Source: Phlebopus portentosus
Lineage: Eukaryota > Basidiomycota > Agaricomycetes > Boletales > Boletinellaceae
Reading direction: 5' to 3'
NCBI GenBank assembly: GCA_037892935.1
Contig: JAYXKI010000018.1
Location: forward strand, 620,001 to 684,000
DNA: 64,000 nucleotides
Under the pieces are notes generated by a model that was not told the origin of the DNA, ran no database searches, and saw only the letters and a program-made list of their open reading frames with translations. Positions within the stretch are counted from its first letter, which is position 1. The number at the start of each line of letters is the position of its first letter. A program made the translations under genes and the position numbers. Positions 1 to 14,267 of the stretch are shown one piece after another.

Positions 1-3
1 ATC

Positions 4-1361
<1,358 letters not shown>

Positions 1362-2211
1362 TAATTTGCAACGACGTCGGCATTCCTACTTCCCGTTCCG
1401 CAAAGTTGCGGTGACGACTCTAGACGGATTTCTCATTTCATTGCGCGAAATGAGTTTGCTTTCGAAGTAATCCTTTGTGGCGAAGTAAGGTAGAAGGAAA
1501 CGTTTATGGATTGAGATTGTGAATGTGTTGTACCTGGATATTCATTCATAGGGGTCATACTGGCCCCTGATGTGAAGATGCTTTTTTCCTGTATTGTACG
1601 TTTGACGCCCGTCCCATAGATCTCTAATCGGTCACCATACCGTTCCAAAGACTAGGAGCGTATTTGGGGCTGTTGATCGCGAATGTGTCTGTATGGAGCG
1701 GGCCGTGATTATCACACAGTTTGTATCCGTCCTTGGCACAGCACATAAGCCGGGCTTATAATCACCACACTCATAAGGGCTGTTGAAAGAGTACTCTTGC
1801 TCCATATCTTTCATTAGGTTGATGGTATCTCCTAGACCTAGAAACATTATCCGGTAACGGTAACTCATTTCAGGATGTGTGCCGTTCACCTACCCATACG
1901 GGGGCGGAGTATTCATTGTAAACATTGTAAACATAGTAACCATATTTAATAGTGAGATCAGCCTTCTGTATGCGGAGTTAAAACCAACGTGTCCTTGATG
2001 TGAGGGTGCACAACTAAAATATGAAGACATCTAAGGCAGAGTGTGAGGTAATCTTATAGTGCAGTGCGAGAGAGGAGAGGAACGAACGGCATCGGATAGA
2101 GCCGTGGCATCTCCCTCATAAGCCACCGAACCGAGACTCATCATCTCCCCACGACTCCCTCTCTCTCCCTCCTCTCACTCTTACCGACGACGTCGTGGAC
2201 GTTTTCTGTCC
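1362..2211. other. Intergenic region between UBC13 and the RING gene
   Basis: No gene was recognised. Short minus-strand open frames at 1433-1889 look like chance. The last 50 bases before 2212 are CT-rich (2150-2185), which is usual for a fungal promoter or 5' leader of the next gene. Confidence 0.5.
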
Positions 2212-5200
2212 ATGGAGCAGTCGTCGAGAATGTCTGCGGCAAATAATCCGCCACAATTACAGCTTTCCTTGGGACACCAGACCTTCAAGCGCTCATTTAC
2301 ACAGTTCGGACTCGACGTCGACGATGGCGAGGACTCCAGGTCTGACAGCAGCTCAGCAAACGCCAGCTCTGGTTCCCTTTCCGGCTCCAGTAGTGCTGGA
2401 AATGCGAGTGGAAGTGGAAGCGGCCCAGGAAGCAGCGGGACACGAAGTGTGAGCAGTGGATCGAACTATTCCTCCGCTGGTGCGGTGGATGTGTTTGGAT
2501 ATAATGATGGAGAAAGAAGCGAGCGGAATAAACGTGCCCGCAGTGAGGGTCCGGAACGCGAGGCTGTAAGCGTGAGCGTGAGCGCAGCAAGCAGCAACAG
2601 TGTGGAATCTTCGGACGCTGCAAGTCTATCGTCATTATCTTCAAGCGATGGATCTCTACTTGACCCTAGTCCTTCCCAGAACCCATCGCCAAGAGGACAA
2701 GGCTCGCCTCAACAGACCAACGCATCTATTTCAAACTACAATACTACATCTGGGTTCACTCTGCCCGTGTTAGACTTTGGACCTTCTACACCGTCTGTTG
2801 CAGAGTTTGTGGCTTTGCGTTCAGGAAGTTCGAATCCCAGGACTGCCGAGAATCCGCCGGGCTTTGCGAATATGCTGTCTCCGCGCTCTTCGAGCCCTGC
2901 CCCTCCTCCCGCTATTGAGATAGACGTGGCGATGCGTGATGATAATTCGGACGATGACCCATTTCCCTCTCTCGGACCGTCGCACACTGGCCGACAGAAC
3001 TTCGGGACGAACACGAGCATGAACAGCGGTTTCTTGGATACAGCAAGATCGGATGCTTTGCTGAACTCGGCTACGGAGCGTTTGCGTTCTGCGATGGAGC
3101 GTGCGCGGACGTTTGACAGGGCGTTAGCGCCGTTGCGCTCCGACGCAGCGGATGGATTGGCGGGAAGTTCTTCGCATCAACAAGGTTTTAGTCGGCCGAG
3201 ACTGCCGCCGTTTGATTTCGAGTCGCAGCGCAGGACCTCGTCTTATCCTGCTCCTCAGAGTACAAGCTCCGTACCGGGACTATCAAACCCCTTCGATCGA
3301 CTGACTCAACTTCCCTCGAATGCCACCGATTTAGGTGGCTCGACGTCCCCGGGAAGAAGTTTGTCGACGGGTGTTGAAGGGTTGACAGGTGGTAGGCCAT
3401 CTCTGACTCCCTTGTCTAGCTCCGTCCACTTCGATGTCGACGATGATGAGAACATAGATAGTGAAGAGGAAGGAGATAGCATCATTGTTGACCGCGAACT
3501 CACAGTAGAACCCGACTTGCCCAATACCAATCGTTCATCGGCTTTTGACAATTTGCCATCTGGTTCCGAGAGCAGCAGGTCACCGTCTCTTAATCGTGCG
3601 CATGCCAGCGGGAATGCAGGCAGGCTTGACATTTCCGGCAACACGACCAGCAGTCTTACAGACCGGGCACTTGACGATTTGACGAGTTTTATAATGACAA
3701 GCGAGACGGAGGATGCTGGCACGCCTATCTGGCTTCGACCAACCTTGCCAAGTTCGCGGTTATCCCTTGAGATGTCTGGTCAGTCCGATAATTTGACGCC
3801 TGGGTTGTATGGGGCGGATCAACCACGTTGGCCTTCTCGACCGAATACGACTAGGACAGCCGGTAGAGATAGGGAACAGGAGGAAGAGGCGCGTTCTGAA
3901 GCGAACATAGACAGATTCCGAGGATGGCCATGGAATGATCTGCTTGGCCCTCCTGCCACAGAGTTATCAATCCCAGGCTTAGGCCCTCGATCAAATTCGG
4001 AAACACAGCCGCGTAGCGAGACTCAACAAGAATCACCGCGTTCACCATTCTTCCAGCTCTCATCATTGTCAAGTCCTAGGTCCAACGAAGGATTCTATGA
4101 TGCTGAGAGCGAGATGAGGAGGATTGAAAGGATGGTAGAGATGGATATGGAGACAAACGCTCAAAGTAGATTTACTTCTCCGATTCGTCGTCCACCGCCA
4201 CCACTGCGTTCGCGTGGAGAAGATCCTATGTTGAATCGTCTGCGTGCTTTCGGCACATCGCAAAATCAGAATGGAGCTCAAAGGTCGTCGCCTGCGCGTA
4301 GACCGAACTTGCCGACCCTCAGGTCTGCGATCCTTGGTCCTTTGAGAAATAGTAATGATGATGGGCCGGGTTCCTTTTCCGATTTGCTTAGGAGAGAGGA
4401 ATGGCAGACGGATCGAATCGATCGAGGGCCTTCTACACAGACGAGTACTTCTGGTGTCGCTACATCGATGGCTGGCCCTAGTCCCCGATCTCGAGGTATG
4501 ATAATTCTTTCTAACTATGCCTCATGTTTTGACCTTGTTCCTTCTTCACATGCAATAACAGCCGTTCGCGGTGATCAGCCAACAAGGTGGACCCCGATGC
4601 TTAACACTGAAGGTCAGCCTCGAGAACGCGCTGCAGGTGGGCAACGTGATCTTGCAACTTCTGTACTCGACCGACGACCCGGCGAAGAATATGTGCCGTC
4701 GCCACTCAGTTCCAGTCACATTCGCACAGGTGCTTCTACGGCCCCTGGTTCCACCAGAACCTCTCAGACTGCGTCAAACTTTGAGCCATCACGGGCTTTG
4801 CGTCGGGATCGCGAAATTTCTCACGAAGCGACAGAAAGGAATAGGCAGTTCTTGCAGAACTGGTTCCCGCCGATTTTTGAGGCGGAAAGGCTCCAGGTCA
4901 CAGAGCTGAGGACTAGGTTAAGAGAAATGCGAGATCAACATCGCCTTTCTGTGCCTCCGCGTCCTCTGTTTCGGAACAGGCAGGAACATCCAACGCAACC
5001 ACAGATTCAGGGTGATAGTTTGGATGTTCTGCGTTGGGCAGATTCCTGGGATGAAGCACTTCAGTCCACCGCAGCACCATCGTCTATTGAGACAGATTTG
5101 TTCCGTCCGGTCCGTCCGGTGAGCGATCACCCTAGGATTCAGCCATATCCGAATGACGGTACAAGTGATGCGCCGGCGTCGTCTACCGAGTCTGCCGCCT

Positions 5201-7179
5201 ACTTTGCATCTGGCCCGTCATTTGGTCCCTCCCGACAGGCACCCGGACGATCTTCACCTTCCGCGCTCAGGCGACGATTCAGGCCGTTATCGGAGCTATA
5301 CGAGGATAGAACAGCGTCAGTGCCAGCCTTGGATTTATTGAGAGAGCCTTGGGAAGACTTTGAGATGAATTTGGATCCCTCGGATACGTATGGATTTGGA
5401 GGAGATCATATATCGTCAACACATCGTAGCCGCGATTTCAACATCCCTACCCCTTCTGATGAAATGATACAGCTCATCTATTCGGGTGACCTATTGCTCG
5501 AAGACGCTCCTGCTTCTCAGCGCCGGGTAAATTCGGGCTCCAGTGATTTAGGATCTGCGAGGCGTGCTTCGAACGAAACAGACCTCGACGATCTTCCGCC
5601 CCTGGAAGAATCTCGTGTCAGAACTTGGAACAGTAACGGCATTCAGAGTCCCTCGCGTCGTGCTCCAGCTACTATTACTTCCGAATCCCCTCGTCGCAGC
5701 TTGTCGTTGAGGGACACCTCCCGACCACCATCTTTACCGCCTCTTCACTTTCAACGCTTGTCTGCTTTGCCTCCTGATACAAGTGATGGTGCAGATAGCA
5801 GGAGTTTCAGCATCCAGGATTCGTCCGCACATCATGGCGCTCCTTGGCGAAGGCCGCAGTCCGAAAGACAGACAGATTCTCAAGCGACAAATGCACCACG
5901 AGGTTGGAGAAGTGGTGATCTTGCTCTTCATCACGCTATGGTGCTTCGTTCCGTCCAGGCGCGCCAGCCAACTCGCGACACATCGCACGGAACTGACTAT
6001 ACAACGCCGTCTGCTGCTCCGCGTATGGTGGGACGTGCTGAAGGTTTCCAGCAAGCCACGAATGTTCTTGGCTCGGATGGTTTGCCAGGGTCGCTTCGGC
6101 AGCGCTTCGGTAGCGCCTTTAATCGTGAGCTTGATCAAGGACGTTCTAATCCAGCAAGAAACGATACTCAGACTCATGTTCACTGGGGTGAACTCCGGGA
6201 TGACAATGCTGATTCTCGCTCGTCTGCTCATACGACTGCTCGTCCCTGGTCAGAAACACAATTCCGACGCCGACGAAGTATGTCCTCGCTATTTGCGCCG
6301 CCTCCGGAGAATGTGGAGACTACACCTCCAAATCGCACGCGTGGCGCAGGTCCGGCAGGCGGCGACCCGCATGCTCATGTGCCAGGTTCTGACTGGCTTG
6401 AGACGTTTTCTTCTGCCAACAGAGTTCGTGTTCGCCATCGCGCTCGGTTAGCGAGACTCGAGAACGAACCTGCTTCGCGTGCTTTCTTCAGATTTAGTAG
6501 GAACAGGCCCGGATTAAGAAACTTCGGTGATTTCATCGTGAGTCGTTTACTTTCTCATCGCATGCTTTATTTGATGAACTTCAATGTAGCGCGACGAGGA
6601 CTTCGACACTTCGTATGAGAGTCTCCTTGCCCTTGCATCGACAGTGGGCGAAGTCAAGCCGCGCTCTACGCCGGCTCATGTCATCAATGCGTTACCCACT
6701 GGTTTGTACAAGGACTGGCAAAGCCCTGGAGGCGATACACGGTGTCCCATTTGTCTTGACGATGTTCGTTTCTGTTTGACATTCTTGTGTCTAGTAACTG
6801 ACCCTTTTTATTAGTATAAAGATGCCGATGTTCTATTGAAGGCTGAACCGTGCGAGCATTGGTGTCACAAAGAATGTTTCGAGGTAAGGCAGGGTTACTG
6901 CATTGTGATTAAACTCCATAACTGATTACCATTTTCAACTAGCAATGGTTGCATACGGCGCAAACATGCCCTGTATGCAGGACTAAAATCAGGCCTCCAA
7001 AGAGATCTACGACACCGCCTTCGGCGGCCGGACCAAGTAGGCTTACCCGTGCGGAGAACTTGCAGGACATCGTCGATGATAGTGACGATGATTACTCTTT
7101 CCTTTCGTCATCGCCAAACCGTGCCTTTTTTGAATACATGCTCCCGACGGGTCGTCCACCCCGAGCTCCTCGCACTTGA
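2212..7179 (+). CDS. Large Ser-rich protein with C-terminal RING-H2 finger (probable E3 ubiquitin ligase)
   Basis: Five exons (2212-4495, 4562-6537, 6590-6763, 6815-6883, 6943-7179) join in frame to 1579 residues. The first ~1440 residues are low-complexity and rich in Ser, Pro and Arg, with no fold I recognise. The C-terminus holds a RING-H2 finger whose ligands are C1472, C1475, C1491, H1493, H1496, C1499, C1510 and C1513 (CPIC, then CEHWCHKEC, then CPVC). The finger is built across three exons, so splicing is needed to make it. A RING of this kind recruits an E2 and acts as a ubiquitin ligase; that is family knowledge, and the target is unknown. The first intron (4496-4561, 66 nt) is a multiple of three without a stop. 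An acidic run (DDSDDDYS) follows the RING. The start is the first ATG of the long frame; a nearby downstream ATG (2230) is possible. Confidence 0.85.
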
Positions 7180-8084
7180 AACGCAGCTCGCGATCTTTGG
7201 TAAATTGACATTTTGCAATTCTCTTTCTAGTCATCTCGTTCATCATCAAGAAAATGACGACAAAAGCTATCTTCGACGATGATCACCTAGCGGTCCATTT
7301 TCTGTGCTGGCAGTTATATATTCTCCGTTTCTTGGCAAATACTGTCTTGCAGTTACTGGATCCTGTCTTGCTTGTATTATACATATCTCCTGGGTATTCC
7401 CTTCACCGAAACTTGTAGACGTATTAGGTAGTTACCCTAGTAGCTTCTTGGAATATATATGTGTGTCTTGATGGACGATAATACAGTACATGATGCATTG
7501 CTGAGATATATAGACGACCGCATCTGCTGATTGGATTATCGTATTGACGACTACTTTGCGATAGGCCTGGCCAAGAAATCTATAAAATTTCGACGAAATC
7601 AATTCACTGGAAAAAATACGACGTAATTCTGAACGTTCGGCAGACCAGACAGAGATGATAAGGCGTGACTCATGGATTCACTGCTCTGGGTTTTCAGGAT
7701 AATCATTAACATCTTTATGATCTTATTACTGCAAGTAAACATTATTTTATTATTATCAATTATTGTACTTCGTGCTTGGCGCTGAGAACGCGATCACGTG
7801 ATAGATAAAGCCGCGCGCGTCTACCGATGGTGGTTCGGAACCACTCGAATGTTCCTCGCTCGTTTCTTCCTTGGGCCCATGTGTCGAATACTGGCAGTTC
7901 TTGAACTCCTTCGTCAAGCCTCATGCCTACCCTTACAATATGAGAAAGAGGCAAATCAAACGTGTAATCAAAGGTATAGATTTGAGATAAAGTGGGAATG
8001 GAAGCGCGTAGAGCATATGCGCCTACCTCTGGTGAGTGTTTTCTATCAATGATTTCCTGCCTAGTTTCAAGCGTGATCATTTCC
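7180..8084. other. Intergenic region
   Basis: AT-rich, no gene recognised. It probably contains the RING gene 3' end and the lost 5' part of the following FunK1 pseudogene. Confidence 0.4.
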
Positions 8085-10150
8085 CGCAAGATTACCGCTC
8101 TAAAAAGGTTTAGAAACGGAAGCTTAGCCTTTCGTATCGCGGCCCGTCGCACCGACCCAAGCTGGATTATCGATAATCTGGATCCTGGCATCTCTGCTTA
8201 TCTCAAAGGTGATCCAAGATGCGAAATGGCTGACTTCTCTAGCTCGGAAGTCTTCACGATGGTAGAGTCGAAGATTACCAACGATGCTTTCAGAGGTCCC
8301 GAGGATGGTACCAAACTTGTAGAGCACGACTTCGTGTAAAGGAGTAACTCATCGCTGGACGTAGTCGAAGAGATCTCTGCCTACCCAGCGGCACAGATGA
8401 GGACGGCGTCCCGAACTCACTGTTTCTCCGTGCTCAGTTCTGAGGTCTGCGCTCGCTTGATTCTCCGCAGGGACAGAGCCGGTGCAATCATTACCAGATC
8501 ATTTAACCATATCGAGCAATCCTGGCTTGTGGACTTATTTGGACACTTCAGTAGGTCGTCGTGGACCCAACGTGACTGTAGGTACTGGGATTGGACTGTT
8601 CGTCCCGCGAAAAGGACATGCGAAGGAGCGGCATGACATGGCTGCATTTCAGCAACGAAACCGAGCAAAACGATCTGCATTCTTTCGGAAAGCGAAATGT
8701 TTCGAATTCCTGGTCCCGACACTTCAGACGGTCCAAGAAACCAAGTGCAGTGCAACTGAAGACCTATATCGGCGCTTTTACAAGGCAATCAGACTGCTCG
8801 TTACTAGGTATTTATGACCCAGAAAGTCGGAGCATCCACTGGCTGAAGGACTGTTGGAGATACGACACTGCAATAGTCGTAATCGAGCATAGAATCAGTG
8901 GAACGAAGCGAAGAGCGAATTTTTACCCACTTTTAGCTACTGATGATATGCGACTACTAGACAATCTCTGCAAAAAGACGAATTCCGCAACATAGTCGAA
9001 CTTGGACGCTTTTCGGGACATCAGCACTTCGAATGCATGGACTTCATCGTCTGTACAACCAGGCCAGGGGTCTGCCCGTGGGCCTGCGTACAATACAGTT
9101 CATTGTCCGCCAGTGCGGACAAGATGAATTGGGTATGTGGCGACAAGGAGTTCTTTTAACAAAACACGCTCGGATACTGCCATTATCGGATCATTTTCGG
9201 ATACGTTGACCACGAGCTGACTTCATTTCCGTCGATGAGGGTACTCTTGAGGGCAGTTGCAGATGTGATATTGTGTAAATGCTAGAATATTTGTTCCGTC
9301 CCTTGAAATACTGATGGCACATGCAGGCCACTCCGTTGCTTTCTTCAAGGCATAAATTCTTCATCGGGACATAAGCCCAAGGAACATCTTGACTATGACC
9401 GATGGCACAGGTAGGCTAACTGACTGGGAGCCTTGCAGGTATAACAAGCAAGGTCAACCGCATCGTCCGGATTGCACTGTAAGTTTCGTCTTGTTTCTTT
9501 TATATACCGCAGAATCAGATGTCTCGCTTAGGGCACATGACAATCATGTCCGGATCACTCCTAAGGATCCGAGCACAAAGCCTCATGATTATGCCGATGA
9601 TCTGGAGACTTTCCTTCATACCCTGACATTCACGCTCATTCATTTCTCGCGCTTGTCATCTGGTCCTGCTGAGCTATCTCGTTTCATGAGCATGCGCAAC
9701 GAAGAGTGGACCTTCAGTTAGTGAAAGACAGTAGGTAAAGAAGTCAAATGCTTGAGATTGAGGTCTGAGGACAGTCATGTTGAGGCTTTGGACTTTCCTG
9801 GGCATCCTAGTCTGCGCAAACCCTTTCTGGACTTTTCTCGGCTGTTCGCTTCGGGTTACACTTGTAAGCCGACCGAGAAAACGAAAACACAAGTTAAGAT
9901 GCTGAAGACGCAGGCGGATGCACGGCTGAGGATCAGTAAAATGACTCTCGAGCTTCTCAAGCAAGTGAAGACTCAAAGACTGGCGGCAAAAAAGGCGTTC
10001 TCAACAAGTACTCCTGCACAAAGACGGAAACGACCATGTGCTTTCCCTCGATCATCCGCTAGTATATTAGGTGATACGGATACTCCTCCGGAAGGAAATG
10101 AGTACAAGGAAAAACACCGGAAGACTAAGAGGGTTCGTCCCGCATATTAG
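8085..10150 (+). pseudogene. FunK1 (fungal-type protein kinase) pseudogene, copy 1
   Basis: This stretch aligns by eye, in order, with the intact FunK1 gene at 33853-36533. Matching pieces include DPSWIIDNLDPGISAY (8157), RTHCFSV (8409), WDRAGAI-like RDRAGAIITRSF (8472), YIGAF (8764), the catalytic loop HRDISPRN (about 9360) and DDLETFLHTLTFTL (9596). The C-terminal KTKRVRPAY ends with a stop at 10148-10150. It is broken by an in-frame TAA at 8337-8339, further stops and frameshifts (for example near 8634 and 8810), and a shortened linker before the catalytic loop. The catalytic HRD is still readable. The N-terminal exons of the intact gene are not recognisable upstream. It is almost certainly non-functional. 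Confidence 0.85.
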
Positions 10151-10920
10151 TTGCAGAACTTATTGATAGTAAACTGATATATTTATCGATGATATATCTT
10201 CGATGTGGTCAAAATGCGCTTGATTTTATTACGGAATTCACTTTCCTTGTCCCGCTGAAATTCAGTAAGTTGCACAGTGCACTTTCACCGCCGTCATGTT
10301 CTCGTACAGTAGGTCGATCGTCATTCTTCCAATTGCCCGTTAGCCGTTGCCAAACCAGTAGAGTCAAATCGAAAATAGGCTCATAAGGCGCTCATCATGA
10401 ATCCGCTTTAGGTAACGAATAACGCAAACACTCGAATTGATGTCTCTCACATACGAGTTCGAGTTTCGAAGTCAGTGGACCGCTGTAGCCCGTGACAGGA
10501 GTTGTACAGGTTTCGACGGAATGAACACGGTTTGAAAGGGCTGGAAAATCGTATCGGTTGAGCTTGTAACCTCCCATCAAACCACTGCTTGGATTATCAA
10601 GTGCTATGGTTTAGATTTGCTAGGCCCTTAGATATTTTGTCCGCTGGCGAATAGCGCTGCAAGTTCGACGTACAAAGGCGCGCCTTCATGAAGCATGATC
10701 TATATTGGGGATTGGGAAAGGTAATTCCTAGGCGCCACAAACAAGAAAATAACACAGGTATGATTAGATTGAAGACACCATTCAATTTCAATGGTTGGAA
10801 CGACGGTGACTCATATTTCGTTCATTTTGATTTGCCCGGACTACAGAGATGCAGTTTCGTGAAGCTCATGAATACAGGGGTAAAGGAAAGTTGTACAACA
10901 CACACATAGAACAGAGCGAA
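10151..10920. other. Intergenic region
   Basis: No convincing gene. The short open frames here have no recognisable similarity to anything. Confidence 0.4.
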
Positions 10921-10921
10921 T

Positions 10922-10996
<75 letters not shown>

Positions 10997-11064
10997 AAAA
11001 AAAAATGAAAGACAAAAATGAAAGAAAGAAAAAAAAAGAAAGAAAAAAGAAAGAAAGAAAGAAT
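10921..11064. repeat. GAAA-type tetranucleotide microsatellite
   Basis: An almost pure run of GAAA units begins at about 10922, continues to about 10996, then becomes imperfect (A-runs, GACAAAAAT interruptions) to 11064. It lies about 60 bases beyond the 3' end of the minus-strand kinase-like gene. Confidence 0.95.
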
Positions 11065-11120
11065 TGGTCCGTTCTAGTGACCAAGAAGAGTTTGCTTACA
11101 ACGAAAACAATACTATAATT

Positions 11121-13226
11121 TCAACCGAATCCGAGCCGTAGGTTCTCTTTGCACTCCTCGACCTCGGTGCTCACCTCCTTAAGAGCCCTAGATTCTTGGT
11201 ACTTGAAGGACCGTCCAAAGTCAATGAGTCGAAAACGGGGATGCAGCTTGCTGCGTTTGAAGGGAGAATACTGGAGCGGGCCGTACTGCATGACAAAGTT
11301 ACGTCGATAAACGGATTTGTGCACGTAACCGGCGATGTGGAGACGTCTGATAAGTGAGAAGCATTCCTGCCTATATGTGATAATGAGAGGGATGCAGTTG
11401 CGCATAATGTCTGAAATCTTACCTATCGTTCATGGACAATTCGGTTGGGTTGACCTGCACACCGCAATGTTCTAACAGTAAGATTGGACTCATGTACTCG
11501 CCATTCTTTATAGGTTCGCTGTCTTTATCCGGAACGTAGAACCCATAGAATTGAGGTACGACTGCTCCAACCGGCGTTGGATCATGCATAGGTTGTAGAA
11601 CATTATATCCATTCCAATGCTCGAACATATGGCTTGGGAATCTCTGATAATTTTCGGCCTCCCTACGCAAATGCTGTACATGACCGCGTATGTCGGCGTC
11701 CTCGTCGTCCGGAAGCGATAGCTTCGCGATCACACTCACGCGTTGGCTCGGAGGGGCCGGAATTCCGCGCTCGAGATGCTCGCAGAAGGGTGGACGATCT
11801 TGACGATAAGCATACTTCATCAGTTCAAAGAGAGGATCTTCACGATCACTCTCGACAAAGGGTCGTCCTTCCTTGAACAGCTGCGAGTAGTTCCGTTGCA
11901 TAGTTAGATCATCTGTCGGCCGAATCGTGGGGATATTTTTTGAAAGTTCGTTGTGAGATACATTCTTGGCTTGGACCGCAAAACACTCTTCCTCTTGTGG
12001 ATTTCGCTCCGAGAAGCTCTTCACCACTCGTTGCACTTCCTTCGTGCATTCATAGCAGACTTTGGGTTGAACAAGCATGTTCCGTGGGAGCTCAAGCTCA
12101 ACCTGATATACGAAAGAATGATGCCCTCTTCCAATGCGGCGTCTCGGAGTGATGTACAGATGCGCTACGGAACAGTCTTGAGTACTGATGTCTCGTTCTC
12201 CGTCCTGTCTTGACCCCTGTTGGCTATGCGCGTCTTCGGCCGACTCAAGATGATACGTCCGAACAATATCTGCCTTCGTCCCCCACTTGTAGTTCTTCTT
12301 AGGCTCGAAGCATTCATACTCGCTTACACAGAGGACATTCCACGGATCATGAACTATGAGCTTGCGCGGCAATGACGAATGCGGGAGTTTCCTTTGAAAC
12401 CTTGCCAATGGTGCACTGAATGGTCGTAGCGGCCATGGAGTAGGGTACTCAGAGGGAGCATAGAGCAGTTGTGTCCCCTTACAGTCATACCACCTTAGCA
12501 AGGTTTTGTGATTTATATATCAGCACTTACAACTTTAGAATCTGCTCTGTTAATTTGCATTGTTTTGCCGACGCTGCCTTTCCAGACCTGCTCTTCAAGT
12601 ACTTCAATGTATTGACCAATGTCGAAGACCTGGAGTTCATAAGGCTCGTCTTCCATCTCCGCTTGCTTGAGTTGACCAGGCGCTGCTCCCAGTTCTCCGA
12701 TGTCCTTCATCCATGCCGCAAGCTTGCTTCCAGTCGCTGCGCAATAATATCAGTAATGGATGAGCAATTCCAACAATTTCCGATTTCTCACAGATAGTCT
12801 CCAAGCCGAGATACTTAGGATGGCGGTGAAATCTGTAGAAATCGTAAAGGGTTGCACCCCAAAGCGGAGATCCTGGTTGAGACGTGAATACGCGGTCTGG
12901 TCTAGGTACGTCAGAGGACAAAGCCATTACTCACCGTTGCCCGTGACTTTACCTTGGGGAGTCGCTGCCATCGTAGGTCCATCTGGGTCCCGAGGCCAGC
13001 CGGCGAAAATGAAGCGCTCTTTACACGGGAGATCGCTCCCAAACAAACCCACTGGCAATTCTTCCCCTCGTCTATTGTACCATTCGACGATTTTCTTCCA
13101 TTGCGGGTCGGTTTTTCTGTACGTCTCAAAATCGATGTTGTAGGGTAGCTTGGGATACGAGAAAGACACATATGTCCCATCAGTTTCTTTGTCAACTTTG
13201 AAGGCATCTGGGCGTCTGAAAGGCAT
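11121..13226 (-). CDS. Atypical protein kinase-like protein (Agaricomycete type)
   Basis: Five exons read right to left: 13226-12953, 12896-12792, 12736-12531, 12477-11423 and 11370-11121. They sum to 1890 nt, giving 629 residues in one frame, which supports the splicing. The C-terminal half is kinase-like. It has a glycine-rich loop GRGHHSFVYQVEL near residue 311, a VIAKL strand with a candidate ATP-binding Lys, a hinge-like LLLEHCG, and an intact RLIDFGRS (DFG). The catalytic HRDxxxxN loop reads HKSVYRRN, so the usual Asp is replaced by Ser; from memory this form is common in a large mushroom-specific kinase-like family. The ~300-residue N-terminus has no domain I know. Activity is uncertain. 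A decayed copy of the middle of this gene lies at 22248-23190. Confidence 0.75.
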
Positions 13227-14267
13227 GCCGGAACCAGTACTAGTGGCAGTGCGTGAAAGGCAAGTTTGAAATGCGCTTTAATTTAAATTTAGAGATAACC
13301 GTGGGAAGTCAACAATATCGGACCCTTTTTTCCGCTCTCACGCTCAGGTCGTTGAACTGAACCGTTGTGCGTATTCCAAGCCAGAGAGTGTCGATACTGA
13401 GTCTCAAGTTATACAGGACCGTCTGGACCTCGTCGATGTATACTAACTGCGTTGACGGTAGTCCCAGCTCTGGCTCTGAATCTCAATGATCCTTCTCAAC
13501 CGCTATTTCCAGTATTTCTTCTCCGGCGATAGAAATCAAGTTCCGGCGAACTTGCCATGCATCTTTGGTGTCATGTAATGTCCGTCGGTCGAGGATACAT
13601 GTCCCAAAAAGCATGGTGAAGGCGGCAACTGTGGGCGGTGGCCTAGCGGGGCCCGTTGATAAAGAAGGTTTTGTCCGGGCCCCGCCGAACTACAGACATA
13701 GCCTCCTATAATATCATTGCTGGTTCACAGAACATCAACTTGCGCAACAGTGTCGCATATTCATCATGATCCTTGATATCAAACGTTTTTTCTGGTGAAC
13801 TCATCCCGTACGTGACGCAGATTCTGAACGTTGTCTGTACTCCAAATCTCTAAAGAAAATTTTGCGGATACATTCGGCTTGGAACTCCAGAAGACTTGAA
13901 GCCTAACAAATCTAACACGGGACTGAGAGCTGGTCGCAACTTTTAATAAATTGTTTTATTCTCCGGCTTTGTTACCGACAACCATGCTACAAGTAGAGCA
14001 TTGATCATTCTTGATGTATAGTGTACATCTACTTGTGGTGCGATCCCAAAGATCTGACTGATATTCACCGGCTCTTAATGATCAAACGGGGTCCTTTGCT
14101 ACACGACTTACTAGTTCATTTTCTTAGTTTCACCCCCCATTCACCGATCACGCCGCAATCAGTTGCTGACTATCTTTAGGCTCTGTTCTGTGGAGTTTTA
14201 TAAGGCGCGAGTATGTCGGGTTCTGTCACATCTGCATCAGATCCTAGTCTCATCGCTACCCGTCAAC
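13227..14267. other. Intergenic region with an inverted repeat and a short minus-strand reading frame
   Basis: No full gene recognised. The perfect inverted repeat GCGGGGCCCG / CGGGCCCCGC lies at 13646-13655 and 13676-13685. A minus-strand frame of about 75 codons ends at a stop at 13483-13485 and covers the repeat; it may be a relic exon or chance. Confidence 0.4.

Noticed and set aside
5734..6451. Frames of 165 (minus) and 222 (plus) codons within the RING gene
   Set aside because: They overlap the main 1579-residue coding frame and show biased, Arg-rich compositions typical of antisense and shifted frames.
12897..12934. 38-nt intron in the kinase-like gene using the GTGAGT donor
   Set aside because: Too short for this genome; the upstream GTAAAG donor gives a 56-nt intron and keeps the frame to a total divisible by three.
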